DNA of 27,047 nt from a bacterium. Lineage in GTDB: Bacteria; NPL-UPA2; JAUVJM01. The notes under the pieces were generated by a model. The model saw nothing but the letters and a program-made list of their open reading frames with translations, made no database searches and was not told where the DNA came from. The DNA is taken from positions 1-27,047 of the forward strand of contig JAUVJM010000006.1 in the NCBI GenBank assembly GCA_030596585.1. Reading direction: 5' to 3'. A program made the translations under genes and the position numbers. Below, in pieces: positions 1-6,993 of this stretch. Position 1 is the stretch's first letter. Each line of letters begins with the position of its first letter.

Positions 1-2
1 CC

Positions 3-854
3 GGGTTAGAGGCAACCCTGGCAGCAAAGCTTGAATCCTTTAATCCCTTATCCAGTGTGAAGGACAGGATTGGGGTTTCTATGATTGAAGATGCTGAAAA
101 GAAGGGCGCGATTGGGAAAGATACTGTAATCATTGAAGCCACCAGCGGTAACACCGGCATTGCCCTTGCTTTCGTCTGTGCGGCAAGAGGCTATCGTCTC
201 ATTCTAACTATGCCGGATACGATGTCAGTTGAGCGGAGGCAGCTGCTGTCCCTGTTCGGAGCAGAAGTTATTCTGACCCCCGGTCAGGAAGGGATGGCTG
301 GAGCAGTGAAAAAGGCAGAAGAGCTCTTGAGGGCTACCACGAATTCATTTATGCCCCAGCAATTCAAGAATCCGGCAAACCCCAGGATACATAGAGAGAC
401 AACGGCTGAAGAGATATGGCGGGATACGGACGGAAAGGTGGATATACTGGTCAGCGGCGTAGGCACAGGCGGAACAATAACCGGAGTGGCGGAGGCAATC
501 AAGCAAAAAAAACCTGAGTTTAAGGCTATTGCCGTTGAACCTGCTGATTCCCCGGTCCTATCCGGCAGTGAGCCGGGTTCACACAAGATTCAGGGCATAG
601 GTGCGGGATTTATCCCTGAGGTTCTAAAGATGGGTTTAGTTGACGAAGTAGTTAAAGTGAGCAATGAAGATGCAGGCAAAATGGCGAGACGTCTCGCAAA
701 AGAAGAAGGGATATTAGCCGGTATTTCTTCAGGAGCGGCTGTATGGGCGGGAATACGTATAGGTAACAGGAAGGAAAACAAAGGCAAACTCATTGTGGTC
801 ATCCTGCCTGATACGGGAGAGCGTTATTTGACTACATGGCTTTTTCAAGAGTAG
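3..854 (+). CDS. cysK: Cysteine synthase A (O-acetylserine sulfhydrylase), 5' end cut by window edge
   Basis: PLP enzyme that replaces the acetyl group of O-acetylserine with sulfide to give cysteine, in the cytoplasm. The frame is open from the first bases of the window. It reads LESFNPLSSVKDRIG, so the gene starts upstream; the lysine of SVKDR is the Schiff-base lysine of the family. Next come the substrate-loop motif TSGNTG, the glycine-rich phosphate-binding loop GVGTGGTITG, the IQGIGAGF segment and GISSGAA, and the protein ends GERYLTTWLF, close to the usual CysK end. Only about 40 N-terminal residues should be missing. The GTG at 57 is the lysine loop, not a real start. A cystathionine beta-synthase-like homologue is possible, but the motif set favours CysK. 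It converges on the minus-strand membrane protein, 21 bases away. Confidence 0.93.
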   Translation, partial: GLEATLAAKLESFNPLSSVKDRIGVSMIEDAEKKGAIGKDTVIIEATSGNTGIALAFVCAARGYRLILTMPDTMSVERRQLLSLFGAEVILTPGQEGMAGAVKKAEELLRATTNSFMPQQFKNPANPRIHRETTAEEIWRDTDGKVDILVSGVGTGGTITGVAEAIKQKKPEFKAIAVEPADSPVLSGSEPGSHKIQGIGAGFIPEVLKMGLVDEVVKVSNEDAGKMARRLAKEEGILAGISSGAAVWAGIRIGNRKENKGKLIVVILPDTGERYLTTWLFQE

Positions 855-875
855 GCTTTCGAAGAAGTGGGGGAA

Positions 876-1547
876 TCAAGCCGGGGAACGACGAGAATCG
901 ATGAACTGGAACACAGCCGCCAGGAACAGAAGAGGAACTCCCAGTTCGAAGAATTCCTCGACCATGCTTACCCTAATCTCGTCGTCATAGCAGAGAGGCA
1001 CTCCAATGTTGATAACCATCCGGTGTGCCAGATCACCAGCCTTACTCAACACCAGCAGGAGCATGCCGAAAAAGACACTTACGGCGTACGGCTTGCGAAG
1101 CCGCAGGGCAGGTACAAAAGAACGGGCATGCCGCCGCAGATAGCGTGCGACAACCCACACCGTAAAAGCAATCAGAACCAGGACGACTGCTTTCTGCATC
1201 CACGGGACATCCGCCTCTGTGTAGAATCGGATCTTGGTAATGCTCAGTGCCGTGAATCGCTCCTGGAATTCCAATTCTCTGCAACCGAAAAGGAACGTGA
1301 TGAACGCTCCTGTCCAACCATCCCGCCACTTCTGCTTGTAAACCAGCATCAGACAACAGGCAACAGTCAGAAAATGGCCTGCGGCACTGAGGTTTTCTAC
1401 CAGCCCGTTTTCACGGGTGAACCGGTACACGATGTCGATCGGCAGCATGAAGAAAACAACTATGCTGGCTGCCATCGGTAAGACCACTGCGATGACGCCC
1501 AGCCATGGATTATCCCGAAACTGTTTAATCAGCCTGCGTTTTTCCAT
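876..1547 (-). CDS. Multi-pass membrane protein of unknown function, coupled to ilvD
   Basis: I do not recognise a function. The 223-residue protein has about five or six hydrophobic segments: around residues 17-37, 50-68, 77-90, 114-132, 153-168 and 195-212. A conserved-looking acidic stretch (CRELEFQERFT) lies between membrane segments, and VENLSAAGHFL follows the first one. The start ATG directly follows the TAA of ilvD with no bases between, so translation is probably coupled, but nothing in the protein points to branched-chain amino acid synthesis. The opposite strand also carries an open frame of similar length. I prefer this strand because it shows the alternating hydrophobic/loop pattern of a membrane protein and fits the operon. 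Confidence 0.7.
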   Translation of the reverse strand: MEKRRLIKQFRDNPWLGVIAVVLPMAASIVVFFMLPIDIVYRFTRENGLVENLSAAGHFLTVACCLMLVYKQKWRDGWTGAFITFLFGCRELEFQERFTALSITKIRFYTEADVPWMQKAVVLVLIAFTVWVVARYLRRHARSFVPALRLRKPYAVSVFFGMLLLVLSKAGDLAHRMVINIGVPLCYDDEIRVSMVEEFFELGVPLLFLAAVFQFIDSRRSPA

Positions 1548-3206
1548 TTATTCAAAGACCGCTCCTTTGCTCGCGGAACTCACCTGCATGGCATAACGAT
1601 AGAGGTATCCTTCTTTAATCTTATACTCGGGCTGTTTCCATTCCTCGAGCCTTTTTTCTATTTCCTGCCTGCTCAAATCCACATCCAGACGCTTGTTCGG
1701 TATGTCAATCTTTATGATATCGCCATCCCGTATCACGGCAATCGGACCACCCTCCTGTGCCTCAGGGGACATGTACCCGATCGCGGCGCCGCGGCTTCCC
1801 CCGGAAAACCTGCCGTCAGTGAGCAGGGCGACTTCCTTATCCAGCCCAGCCCCGGCAATTGCGGACGTGGGGCCAAGCATCTCACGCATCCCGGGACCAC
1901 CTTTAGGTCCTTCATAGCGGATAACTACCACCTCGCCCTTCTTTATCTTTCCTCCCAGAATCTCCTTCATTGCTTCCTCTTCGGAATCAAACACTCTTGC
2001 CGGACCATTGTGCGTAAGCATGTCCTTATCCACTGCCGATTGCTTGACGACAGCACCCTCGGAAGCAAGGTTGCCAAAGAGAACGGCAATCCCTCCATCC
2101 TTTGAATAAGGATTCTCAATGGGACGGATTATTTCCGTATTTAGATTATCGGCATCCCTTATGTTATCCTCCACTTTCCTGCCGGTAACCGTAAGCAAAC
2201 TTGTATCAAGCAGTCCTTCCTTGTTAAGTTCAGCCATCACCGCGGGAACCCCTCCGGCTTTGTGCAAATCCTCCATGTGATACGGACCTGCAGGGGAAAT
2301 ACGGCAAAGATTCGGAGTGCGGCGGCTTATCTCGTTAAACAGATTCAAATCCAGTTCCACCTTTGCCTCTTTGGCTATCGCAAGCAGATGCAGGGGGGTA
2401 TTAGCTGAACTACCCAGCGCCATCTCCACGGCAATCGTATTGCGGAACGCAGCCCCGGTCGCAATATCCCGCGGCAGGATTCCTTTTGCAGCCAACTCCA
2501 TTACTCTCTCCCCCGCGTCCTTAGCCAGCACCTTTCTCTCATCCGATACGGCGGGGATAGTTCCATTATAGGGCAGAGCCAACCCCAATGCTTCACTGAG
2601 GCAGTTCATGGAATTAGCGGTAAACATCCCCGAACAGCTGCCCGCTCCCGGACAGGCTTTATCCTCCAGCTTTTTCAACTCATCCTCCGTGATTTTGCCG
2701 GAAGCATACTTACCCACACCCTCAAACACGGTAATCAAATCAATGGCTTTTCCTTCCAGCTGTCCGGCTAACATCGGACCACCGCTGATTAGAATGGAAG
2801 GAATATTCATCCTCAACATAGCCATCAGCATCCCCGGGACAATTTTGTCACAGTTCGTTACCAGAACGAGACCGTCAAACGGATATGCAGTAGCCATAAC
2901 CTCAACCGAATCGGCAATCAGCTCCCGGGAGGCAAGAGAATACTTCATACCCTTATGTCCCATAGCTATGCCGTCGCAGAGTCCTATAGTGGAAAACTCC
3001 ATCGGTGTCCCGCCGCCAGCTCTTATTCCAGCCTTCACCGCCTCCGCAATCCCGTCTAAGTGAATATGCCCCGGGACAACCTTGTTAGCAGAATTGGCAA
3101 TTCCTATTATGGGCCGCTGTAAGTCCTCATCAGTATACCCCATAGCCTTAAATAGTGAGCGGTGAGGGGCTCGCTCAAAGCCCTTCTTCATCAGATCAGA
3201 ACGCAT
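1548..3206 (-). CDS. ilvD: Dihydroxy-acid dehydratase
   Basis: Catalyses dehydration of 2,3-dihydroxy-isovalerate and 2,3-dihydroxy-3-methylvalerate, the third common step of valine and isoleucine synthesis, using an iron-sulfur cluster and Mg. At 552 residues it has the usual bacterial length. Family blocks are clear: GIAMGHKGMKYSL, SRELIADSVE, TNCDKIVPGMLMAMLRMNIP (Cys119), CPGAGSCSGMFTANSMNC (Cys185, Cys191) and DGRFSGGSRG. The N-terminal block reads VPGHIHL, as in E. coli IlvD, rather than the TPCNxHL of plant/mycobacterial [2Fe-2S] enzymes, so I infer the oxygen-sensitive [4Fe-4S] class. The start at 3206 has a purine-rich Shine-Dalgarno (GGAAGGGGG) about six bases upstream. A TTGACA lies upstream, but no -10 is placed correctly for it. 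A dispersed repeat fills the gap to yggS, and the following gene begins immediately at the stop. Confidence 0.96.
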   Translation of the reverse strand: MRSDLMKKGFERAPHRSLFKAMGYTDEDLQRPIIGIANSANKVVPGHIHLDGIAEAVKAGIRAGGGTPMEFSTIGLCDGIAMGHKGMKYSLASRELIADSVEVMATAYPFDGLVLVTNCDKIVPGMLMAMLRMNIPSILISGGPMLAGQLEGKAIDLITVFEGVGKYASGKITEDELKKLEDKACPGAGSCSGMFTANSMNCLSEALGLALPYNGTIPAVSDERKVLAKDAGERVMELAAKGILPRDIATGAAFRNTIAVEMALGSSANTPLHLLAIAKEAKVELDLNLFNEISRRTPNLCRISPAGPYHMEDLHKAGGVPAVMAELNKEGLLDTSLLTVTGRKVEDNIRDADNLNTEIIRPIENPYSKDGGIAVLFGNLASEGAVVKQSAVDKDMLTHNGPARVFDSEEEAMKEILGGKIKKGEVVVIRYEGPKGGPGMREMLGPTSAIAGAGLDKEVALLTDGRFSGGSRGAAIGYMSPEAQEGGPIAVIRDGDIIKIDIPNKRLDVDLSRQEIEKRLEEWKQPEYKIKEGYLYRYAMQVSSASKGAVFE

Positions 3207-3261
3207 CTTTTTCCCCCTTCCGGAAATCTGGATAATGTCAAAAATCTCTTCTTTTTATGCT

Positions 3262-3391
3262 TGTCATTCCCGCCCCGTATCAAGTACGGGGTAAATTGCA
3301 ACGGGAATCCAGAAAATGCCACAGTCGTGCTGGAATCCTGGATTCCGCATCAAGCATGCCCTCTGACTTGATCAGTGGGTGCGGAATGACA
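3262..3391. repeat. Dispersed TGTCATTCC...GGAATGACA palindromic element, divergent copy
   Basis: The element begins TGTCATTCC and ends GGAATGACA (9-nt perfect terminal inverted repeat). Inside it are the stem CCCCGTATC/AAGTACGGGG and GGGAATCCAG/CTGGATTCC arms. It fills most of the yggS-ilvD gap. Related copies with the same ends and the same CCAGA/TCTGG core lie at 9125-9222 and 13997-14071, with a half copy at 15304-15341. No coding potential was seen. Confidence 0.75.
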
Positions 3392-3399
3392 TTATTGAG

Positions 3400-4071
3400 T
3401 CATTCTCTTTCCCCGAATATAATAGTCCCCAACCTGATCATATTGGCACCTTCTTCTATCGCTACCCTATACGAATTCGACATTCCCATAGACAATGTCT
3501 TCATATTGACCCCGGGCAGATTGCAGTCTCTGATTCTCTCGAAAATATCCCTGGTTCTCCTGAAACACGGCCTCAAATCCTCAGGGTTTCCAGACCTTGG
3601 CCCCATAGTCATCAAACCCTCCAAACGCAGATTCTCAAGACCCGATATTTCCCGGGAAAGGTTTTCAATAACCTCATATTCCGGCTCCACGCCCGCCTTC
3701 GTAAACTCGGAGCCTATGTTAATCTCTATGTAAACAGGCATGATTCTGCCCGTTCTGCCCGCTCTCTCTCCGATATCAGCCGCTTGATGCAAAGAACCAA
3801 CCGTCTGTATGACATCAAAAATCTGAAGAGCCTTGTTTATTTTGTTCTTTTGCAGGGAACCTATCATATGCCAGGTGATTTCCCCGGCTTTCTCGCCAAG
3901 AGAACTGTGCATTCTTTCAGCTTCCTGCACGTAGTTCTCTCCTATTTCAGTAGCGCCCGCTTCTATGACCTCTTCAATTTCCTCACGAGTTCTTGTTTTA
4001 CCCGCAAGAACTATAGTCACCTCATCCGGGATTTCTTTTCTTATTTTTTGATAACGCTGTGCTATGCTCAT
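3400..4071 (-). CDS. yggS: YggS/PLPBP family pyridoxal-phosphate homeostasis protein
   Basis: Non-catalytic PLP-binding protein with an alanine-racemase-like TIM barrel, thought to buffer free PLP and to affect amino-acid and keto-acid pools. At 223 residues it is a little shorter than E. coli YggS. The PLP lysine is probably Lys25 in IVLAGKTRT, where most homologues read AVSKT. Other blocks are standard: IGENYVQEA, WHMIGSLQKNK, MTMGP, LSMGMSNSYRVAIEEGANMIRLGTIIFG (split here by family order: LSMGMS, then the IRLGTIIFG end). It lies 22 bases downstream of truA on the same strand, so the two are probably cotranscribed; ilvD follows after a repeat-filled gap. Confidence 0.93.
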   Translation of the reverse strand: MSIAQRYQKIRKEIPDEVTIVLAGKTRTREEIEEVIEAGATEIGENYVQEAERMHSSLGEKAGEITWHMIGSLQKNKINKALQIFDVIQTVGSLHQAADIGERAGRTGRIMPVYIEINIGSEFTKAGVEPEYEVIENLSREISGLENLRLEGLMTMGPRSGNPEDLRPCFRRTRDIFERIRDCNLPGVNMKTLSMGMSNSYRVAIEEGANMIRLGTIIFGERE

Positions 4072-4093
4072 TTCACCTCTTACAGCTTATAGT

Positions 4094-4828
4094 CTAATAG
4101 AAAACCTTCATCAAGCACAATCCCTTCGAGGGAAGAGTGGGACCGGCTCTTTGCCTCTCCCTTGCTTTTAGTATTTCCCTGATATCTCCCGGGAGAATTT
4201 TCCCTCTCCCCACATCCAGGAGCGTGCCAGCGACTATTCTTACCATATAGGTCAGAAACCCGTTCGCCCGAATGTCAAGACGGATAAAACCCGCTCTCGA
4301 GAAAATGTTCAGCTTTTCTACGGTACGGACAGGATTGTCCCTTTTACCGAAATGACTCTCGAAAGAGGTAAAGTCGTGTGTCCCAAGAAAAAAACCTGCT
4401 CCCTCCTTCATTGCATCTACATCAACCGGATATGAAACGAAATAACAATGCCTCAAATCAAAAGGGGATCGAAAACTCCGGTTAAGAATGCTATATCTAT
4501 ACTCTCGTGACCTGGCGCTGTAACGCGCATTGAAGCTGTCAGGGCAGTATGATGCCTTTACAACTACTATATCATCCGGGAGCAGCCCGTTCAACGCCCG
4601 GACGAGCCTTCCCGGAAGTATCAGTGAATCAGTCTTAAAACTTACAACCTGACAGCGTGCATGCACACCGCTATCGGTCCTTGCGGACGCAGACAGTTTT
4701 ACCCTCTCACCAATGATTTTTGCCAGCCCATCCAGTAAAACTTTCTGGACAGTTATAACCTCCGGCTGAATTTGCCAGCCGTGATAGGCAGTACCCTCAT
4801 ATTGTATCACAAGTTTTATATTGCGCAT
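4094..4828 (-). CDS. truA: tRNA pseudouridine(38-40) synthase
   Basis: Isomerises uridine to pseudouridine at positions 38-40 of the tRNA anticodon stem-loop. The 244-residue length is typical. The N-terminus MRNIKLVIQYEGTAYHGWQ is a family signature, and the catalytic aspartate is Asp52 in SARTDSGVHA. Further on are the family blocks FNARYSARSREYRY, GTHDFTSF and FLTYMVRIVAGTLLDVG, followed by the C-terminal LPSKGLCLMKVFY. The start at 4828 has no strong Shine-Dalgarno, but it is fixed by the conserved N-terminus. The gene leads the truA-yggS(-ilvD) run and is separated from the porin terminator upstream by a dispersed repeat. Confidence 0.96.
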   Translation of the reverse strand: MRNIKLVIQYEGTAYHGWQIQPEVITVQKVLLDGLAKIIGERVKLSASARTDSGVHARCQVVSFKTDSLILPGRLVRALNGLLPDDIVVVKASYCPDSFNARYSARSREYRYSILNRSFRSPFDLRHCYFVSYPVDVDAMKEGAGFFLGTHDFTSFESHFGKRDNPVRTVEKLNIFSRAGFIRLDIRANGFLTYMVRIVAGTLLDVGRGKILPGDIREILKARERQRAGPTLPSKGLCLMKVFY

Positions 4829-4857
4829 AAGAAATTAGGTGCAGGTTGTCAAGCCTA

Positions 4858-4939
4858 TGTCATTCTGAGCACATTCGCTTCACTCAGTGTAAACTCCGCG
4901 AAGAATCTATTTAGATCCTTCGTTTCACTCAGGATGACA
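4858..4939. repeat. TGTCATTCTGAG...CTCAGGATGACA dispersed element
   Basis: An 82-base element with 12-nt terminal inverted repeats (left TGTCATTCTGAG, right CTCAGGATGACA, one mismatch). Internal arms are GAAGAATCT and AGATCCTTCG. This type of short palindromic element is common in the intergenic DNA of many uncultivated bacteria (from memory). It lies between truA and the porin terminator, and this is its only copy in the window. Confidence 0.7.
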
Positions 4940-4969
4940 GATTAGAACACACTTTACTGAGTACGTTAC

Positions 4970-5003
4970 AAAAAAACGGAGGGAAGACGAATCTTCCCCC
5001 CGT
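4970..5003 (-). terminator. Intrinsic terminator of the porin gene
   Basis: Read on the minus strand, a 12-bp stem (ACGGGGGGAAGA paired with TCTTCCCTCCGT, one mismatch) closes on a TTCG tetraloop. A run of seven T residues follows after the stem. It starts 20 bases after the porin stop codon. The UUCG loop and U-tract make this a textbook rho-independent terminator. Confidence 0.88.
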
Positions 5004-5022
5004 ACACTTTCCAATCAGATAC

Positions 5023-6021
5023 TTAGAACCTTACTGCAAGCTGGCCAACAACTCCGTCGCCTGCATCAGCATCAGACCATTCGTACGAAAGTCTGAACGT
5101 AAGATCATCGGTTATGGTGTAGTTACCACCAACAGTAACGCGGTCAATGGAATCTCCTCCATCGTCAAGTTCGTCATATCGTACAATTGCCTCGTACTTG
5201 TCGAGGAACTTGTATGCGCCCTGCAGGTAAAATCCATCTTCTTCAACATCGCCAGCATCTGTTACTTCTGCCTCTGTGTTCACATACTCAGCTCTCACTT
5301 CAAAAGCTTCGTATGCATAGCAGAAATCAAGACCGAGCATGGTGACATCGTTTGAACCGTCAGCGGTATATGCACCCTTGTAACCGGATAATCCGAACTC
5401 TATTCCTCCGGGCGTGGTAATTCCAAGCCGGCCACCAATCGCCTTGTCGCTGTCGTTCAAGTCCACATCATTGTTCTTTACGACTTCGCCGTCATCATCT
5501 GCCTCAAGTCCGTTCACATAATAGACAGCATAGTCCAATCCAGCGTCACTTCCGGTGTCAATCTCACCGTAAACCTGAATTCCTGTCTCCGACCATTTTG
5601 ACAAACCAGCCACAAAAGGCACGCTGGCTAACTTGGCGACATCTGCAGAATAAAGCTGGGTATTGTACACGTTGAACGGAACAAGGAACTTACCCGCTCT
5701 CAACGTAGCCCGATCACCAAGCGCACAGTCTATGTAGGCGCAGACTAAGTCAGCGTCCCCACCGTTCGCCATCGGACTGGCATCCGCCCACTCTATTTCA
5801 GCTGCAACCAGAACATCGTCGGTCAACTCAGCCGTCAGGTCAAGACAAACATGACCCAAGACAAAAGTTGACTCATTCGCATCATAATTCTGATACATCA
5901 CATCAGCGTAACCACCAATCTCCAGTGCTCCGCTTGCCGAACCCGGCTCCAAACCTCCTGCTGAAACCAGGGTGGAAGCAAGCATTACCACCAGGGTGGT
6001 AAATAAGCTTTTCTTTATCAT
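5023..6021 (-). CDS. Outer-membrane porin (phosphate-selective porin O/P-like)
   Basis: A 332-residue precursor with a Sec signal peptide (KK, then a hydrophobic core to about residue 21, VSAGG). The mature part alternates short strands with acidic loops and ends GQLAVRF; a terminal phenylalanine is the usual signal for BAM-dependent insertion. The block RAGKFLVPFNVYNTQL resembles the region of phosphate-selective-porin-like proteins where the strand after LRAGKF begins, hence the family call; substrate is unknown. It contains five cysteines (HVCLDL, VCAYIDC, DFCYAYE and near them), which is unusual for a porin. A strong Shine-Dalgarno (AAAGGAGG) sits about ten bases before ATG. The gene is monocistronic: promoter at 6171-6199, terminator at 4970-5003. 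Confidence 0.85.
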   Translation of the reverse strand: MIKKSLFTTLVVMLASTLVSAGGLEPGSASGALEIGGYADVMYQNYDANESTFVLGHVCLDLTAELTDDVLVAAEIEWADASPMANGGDADLVCAYIDCALGDRATLRAGKFLVPFNVYNTQLYSADVAKLASVPFVAGLSKWSETGIQVYGEIDTGSDAGLDYAVYYVNGLEADDDGEVVKNNDVDLNDSDKAIGGRLGITTPGGIEFGLSGYKGAYTADGSNDVTMLGLDFCYAYEAFEVRAEYVNTEAEVTDAGDVEEDGFYLQGAYKFLDKYEAIVRYDELDDGGDSIDRVTVGGNYTITDDLTFRLSYEWSDADAGDGVVGQLAVRF

Positions 6022-6170
6022 TTTCCCGATTCCTCCTTTGAGAATCTAACTACCCGAAACTATATTTAGCTTCTTATTCACCAGCAGTGCCGGCTTCAAG
6101 CCACTCTTTTTTTCATCACCCCTTTCCTGGCTTTTATGCAAAACCTGACGTCTGCCTGTTCTGAGTCAAG

Positions 6171-6199
6171 ATGTTAGCACCTACCTTCTTTCGTGTCAA
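6171..6199 (-). promoter_or_regulatory. Sigma-70-type promoter for the porin, with extended -10
   Basis: On the minus strand, a perfect TTGACA (6199-6194) is followed by a 17-base spacer and TAACAT (6176-6171). TG lies one base before the -10 (TGCTAACAT), which gives an extended -10. Transcription would start near 6164, leaving a leader of about 140 nt before the porin ATG at 6021. I see no strong hairpin in that leader. Apart from this and the opposing promoter, nothing else is recognisable in the 303-base gap 6022-6324. Confidence 0.7.
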
Positions 6200-6240
6200 G
6201 GGTAAAATCCATTTATTTTGGAATTATTTCGGGAAGGGGC

Positions 6241-6269
6241 TTGCGGATACACTATTGCTCTGGTAGAAT
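6241..6269 (+). promoter_or_regulatory. Sigma-70-type promoter for the LpoB-like/COG3014-like operon
   Basis: TTGCGG at 6241-6246, a 17-base spacer and TAGAAT at 6264-6269, about 55 bases before the ATG at 6325. It points away from the porin promoter. No operator-like dyad was seen between the two promoters. Confidence 0.6.
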
Positions 6270-6324
6270 CACATTGGCGGGTGTATGCTGAATCGTGCCG
6301 ATGTCTAACAGGGAGGAACTCACT

Positions 6325-6993
6325 ATGAAACAGACAAAAGCTATCTCTGCCGTGCCCGGGCTACTCCAGTCAAGGCTTGCCACCAACAACTGCCCGACAC
6401 ATCTCATTGTTTCTCTACTGGTCCTGGCGGTTTTCATTCTTTCAGGCTGCTTCGCGCATGTCAAAACGGTAGATGAGAATGCGCAGGTCCACTACGATGA
6501 GAGATATGACTACGTAGACTTGAAGAAGCTAAGTCAGCGAATGTCTTCAAGCATCCTGTCCAATCCACCGATATCAAAACGCACCGAGAGCCCGGTAGTT
6601 GTCATCTGCGGGATTTCCAACAGAACGTCTGAACACATTGACACAAAAGCACTCACCGACACTGTCCGCACCCTGCTCATAAAGTCAGGAAAAGTAAGAT
6701 TCATCAATGAGACGCAAAGGAAAAACATAGACCGGGAAATCGAACAAATGCAAGGCAGAGTATCTCCGGAAACACAGATCAGACTGGGCTCACAGGTTGG
6801 CGCAGAATACATACTCACGGGAACTCTCTCTTCCATCGAAAAAGAACAGATGAAACAAATGAGATTGTATAGAAAAGACCTTCGCTACTACAAACTCACA
6901 ATGGAAATCACCAATATCAAGACTGCTCTCATTGAGTGGACGGATGAGCAGGAAATAGTCCGCGAGGCAAGGCGTCCATTCATTGGCTGGTAG
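6325..6993 (+). CDS. LpoB-like lipoprotein (putative penicillin-binding-protein activator)
   Basis: The LpoB family comprises outer-membrane lipoproteins that stimulate peptidoglycan synthases from outside. The 222-residue protein has a signal sequence with lipobox LSGC (Cys42). The core then reads VVVICGISNRTSEHIDTKALTD, FINETQRKNIDREIEQ, RLGSQVGAEYILTGTLSSI and YYKLTMEITN, with a final IEWTDEQEIVR; this order matches the LpoB/YcfM fold. I place the start at ATG 6325 rather than at the in-frame GTG 6295 or ATG 6301, because a GGGAGGAA Shine-Dalgarno at 6311-6318 sits six bases before it. The N-region before the hydrophobic core is long (about 27 residues). The next gene overlaps its end by 11 bases. 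Other CsgG-like lipoproteins remain possible. Confidence 0.8.
   Translation: MKQTKAISAVPGLLQSRLATNNCPTHLIVSLLVLAVFILSGCFAHVKTVDENAQVHYDERYDYVDLKKLSQRMSSSILSNPPISKRTESPVVVICGISNRTSEHIDTKALTDTVRTLLIKSGKVRFINETQRKNIDREIEQMQGRVSPETQIRLGSQVGAEYILTGTLSSIEKEQMKQMRLYRKDLRYYKLTMEITNIKTALIEWTDEQEIVREARRPFIGW

Noticed and set aside
867..1481. 204-residue plus-strand frame opposite the membrane protein
   Set aside because: Polar, His/Gln-rich composition without domains; it mirrors a minus-strand protein with clear membrane helices and an operon position.
3207..3245. TTGACA upstream of ilvD as a promoter
   Set aside because: The correctly spaced -10 position falls on the purine-rich ribosome-binding site, with no TATAAT-like sequence.
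3257..4092. Plus-strand frames opposite yggS and the repeat
   Set aside because: They run through the palindromic repeat and mirror the yggS codons; no family features.
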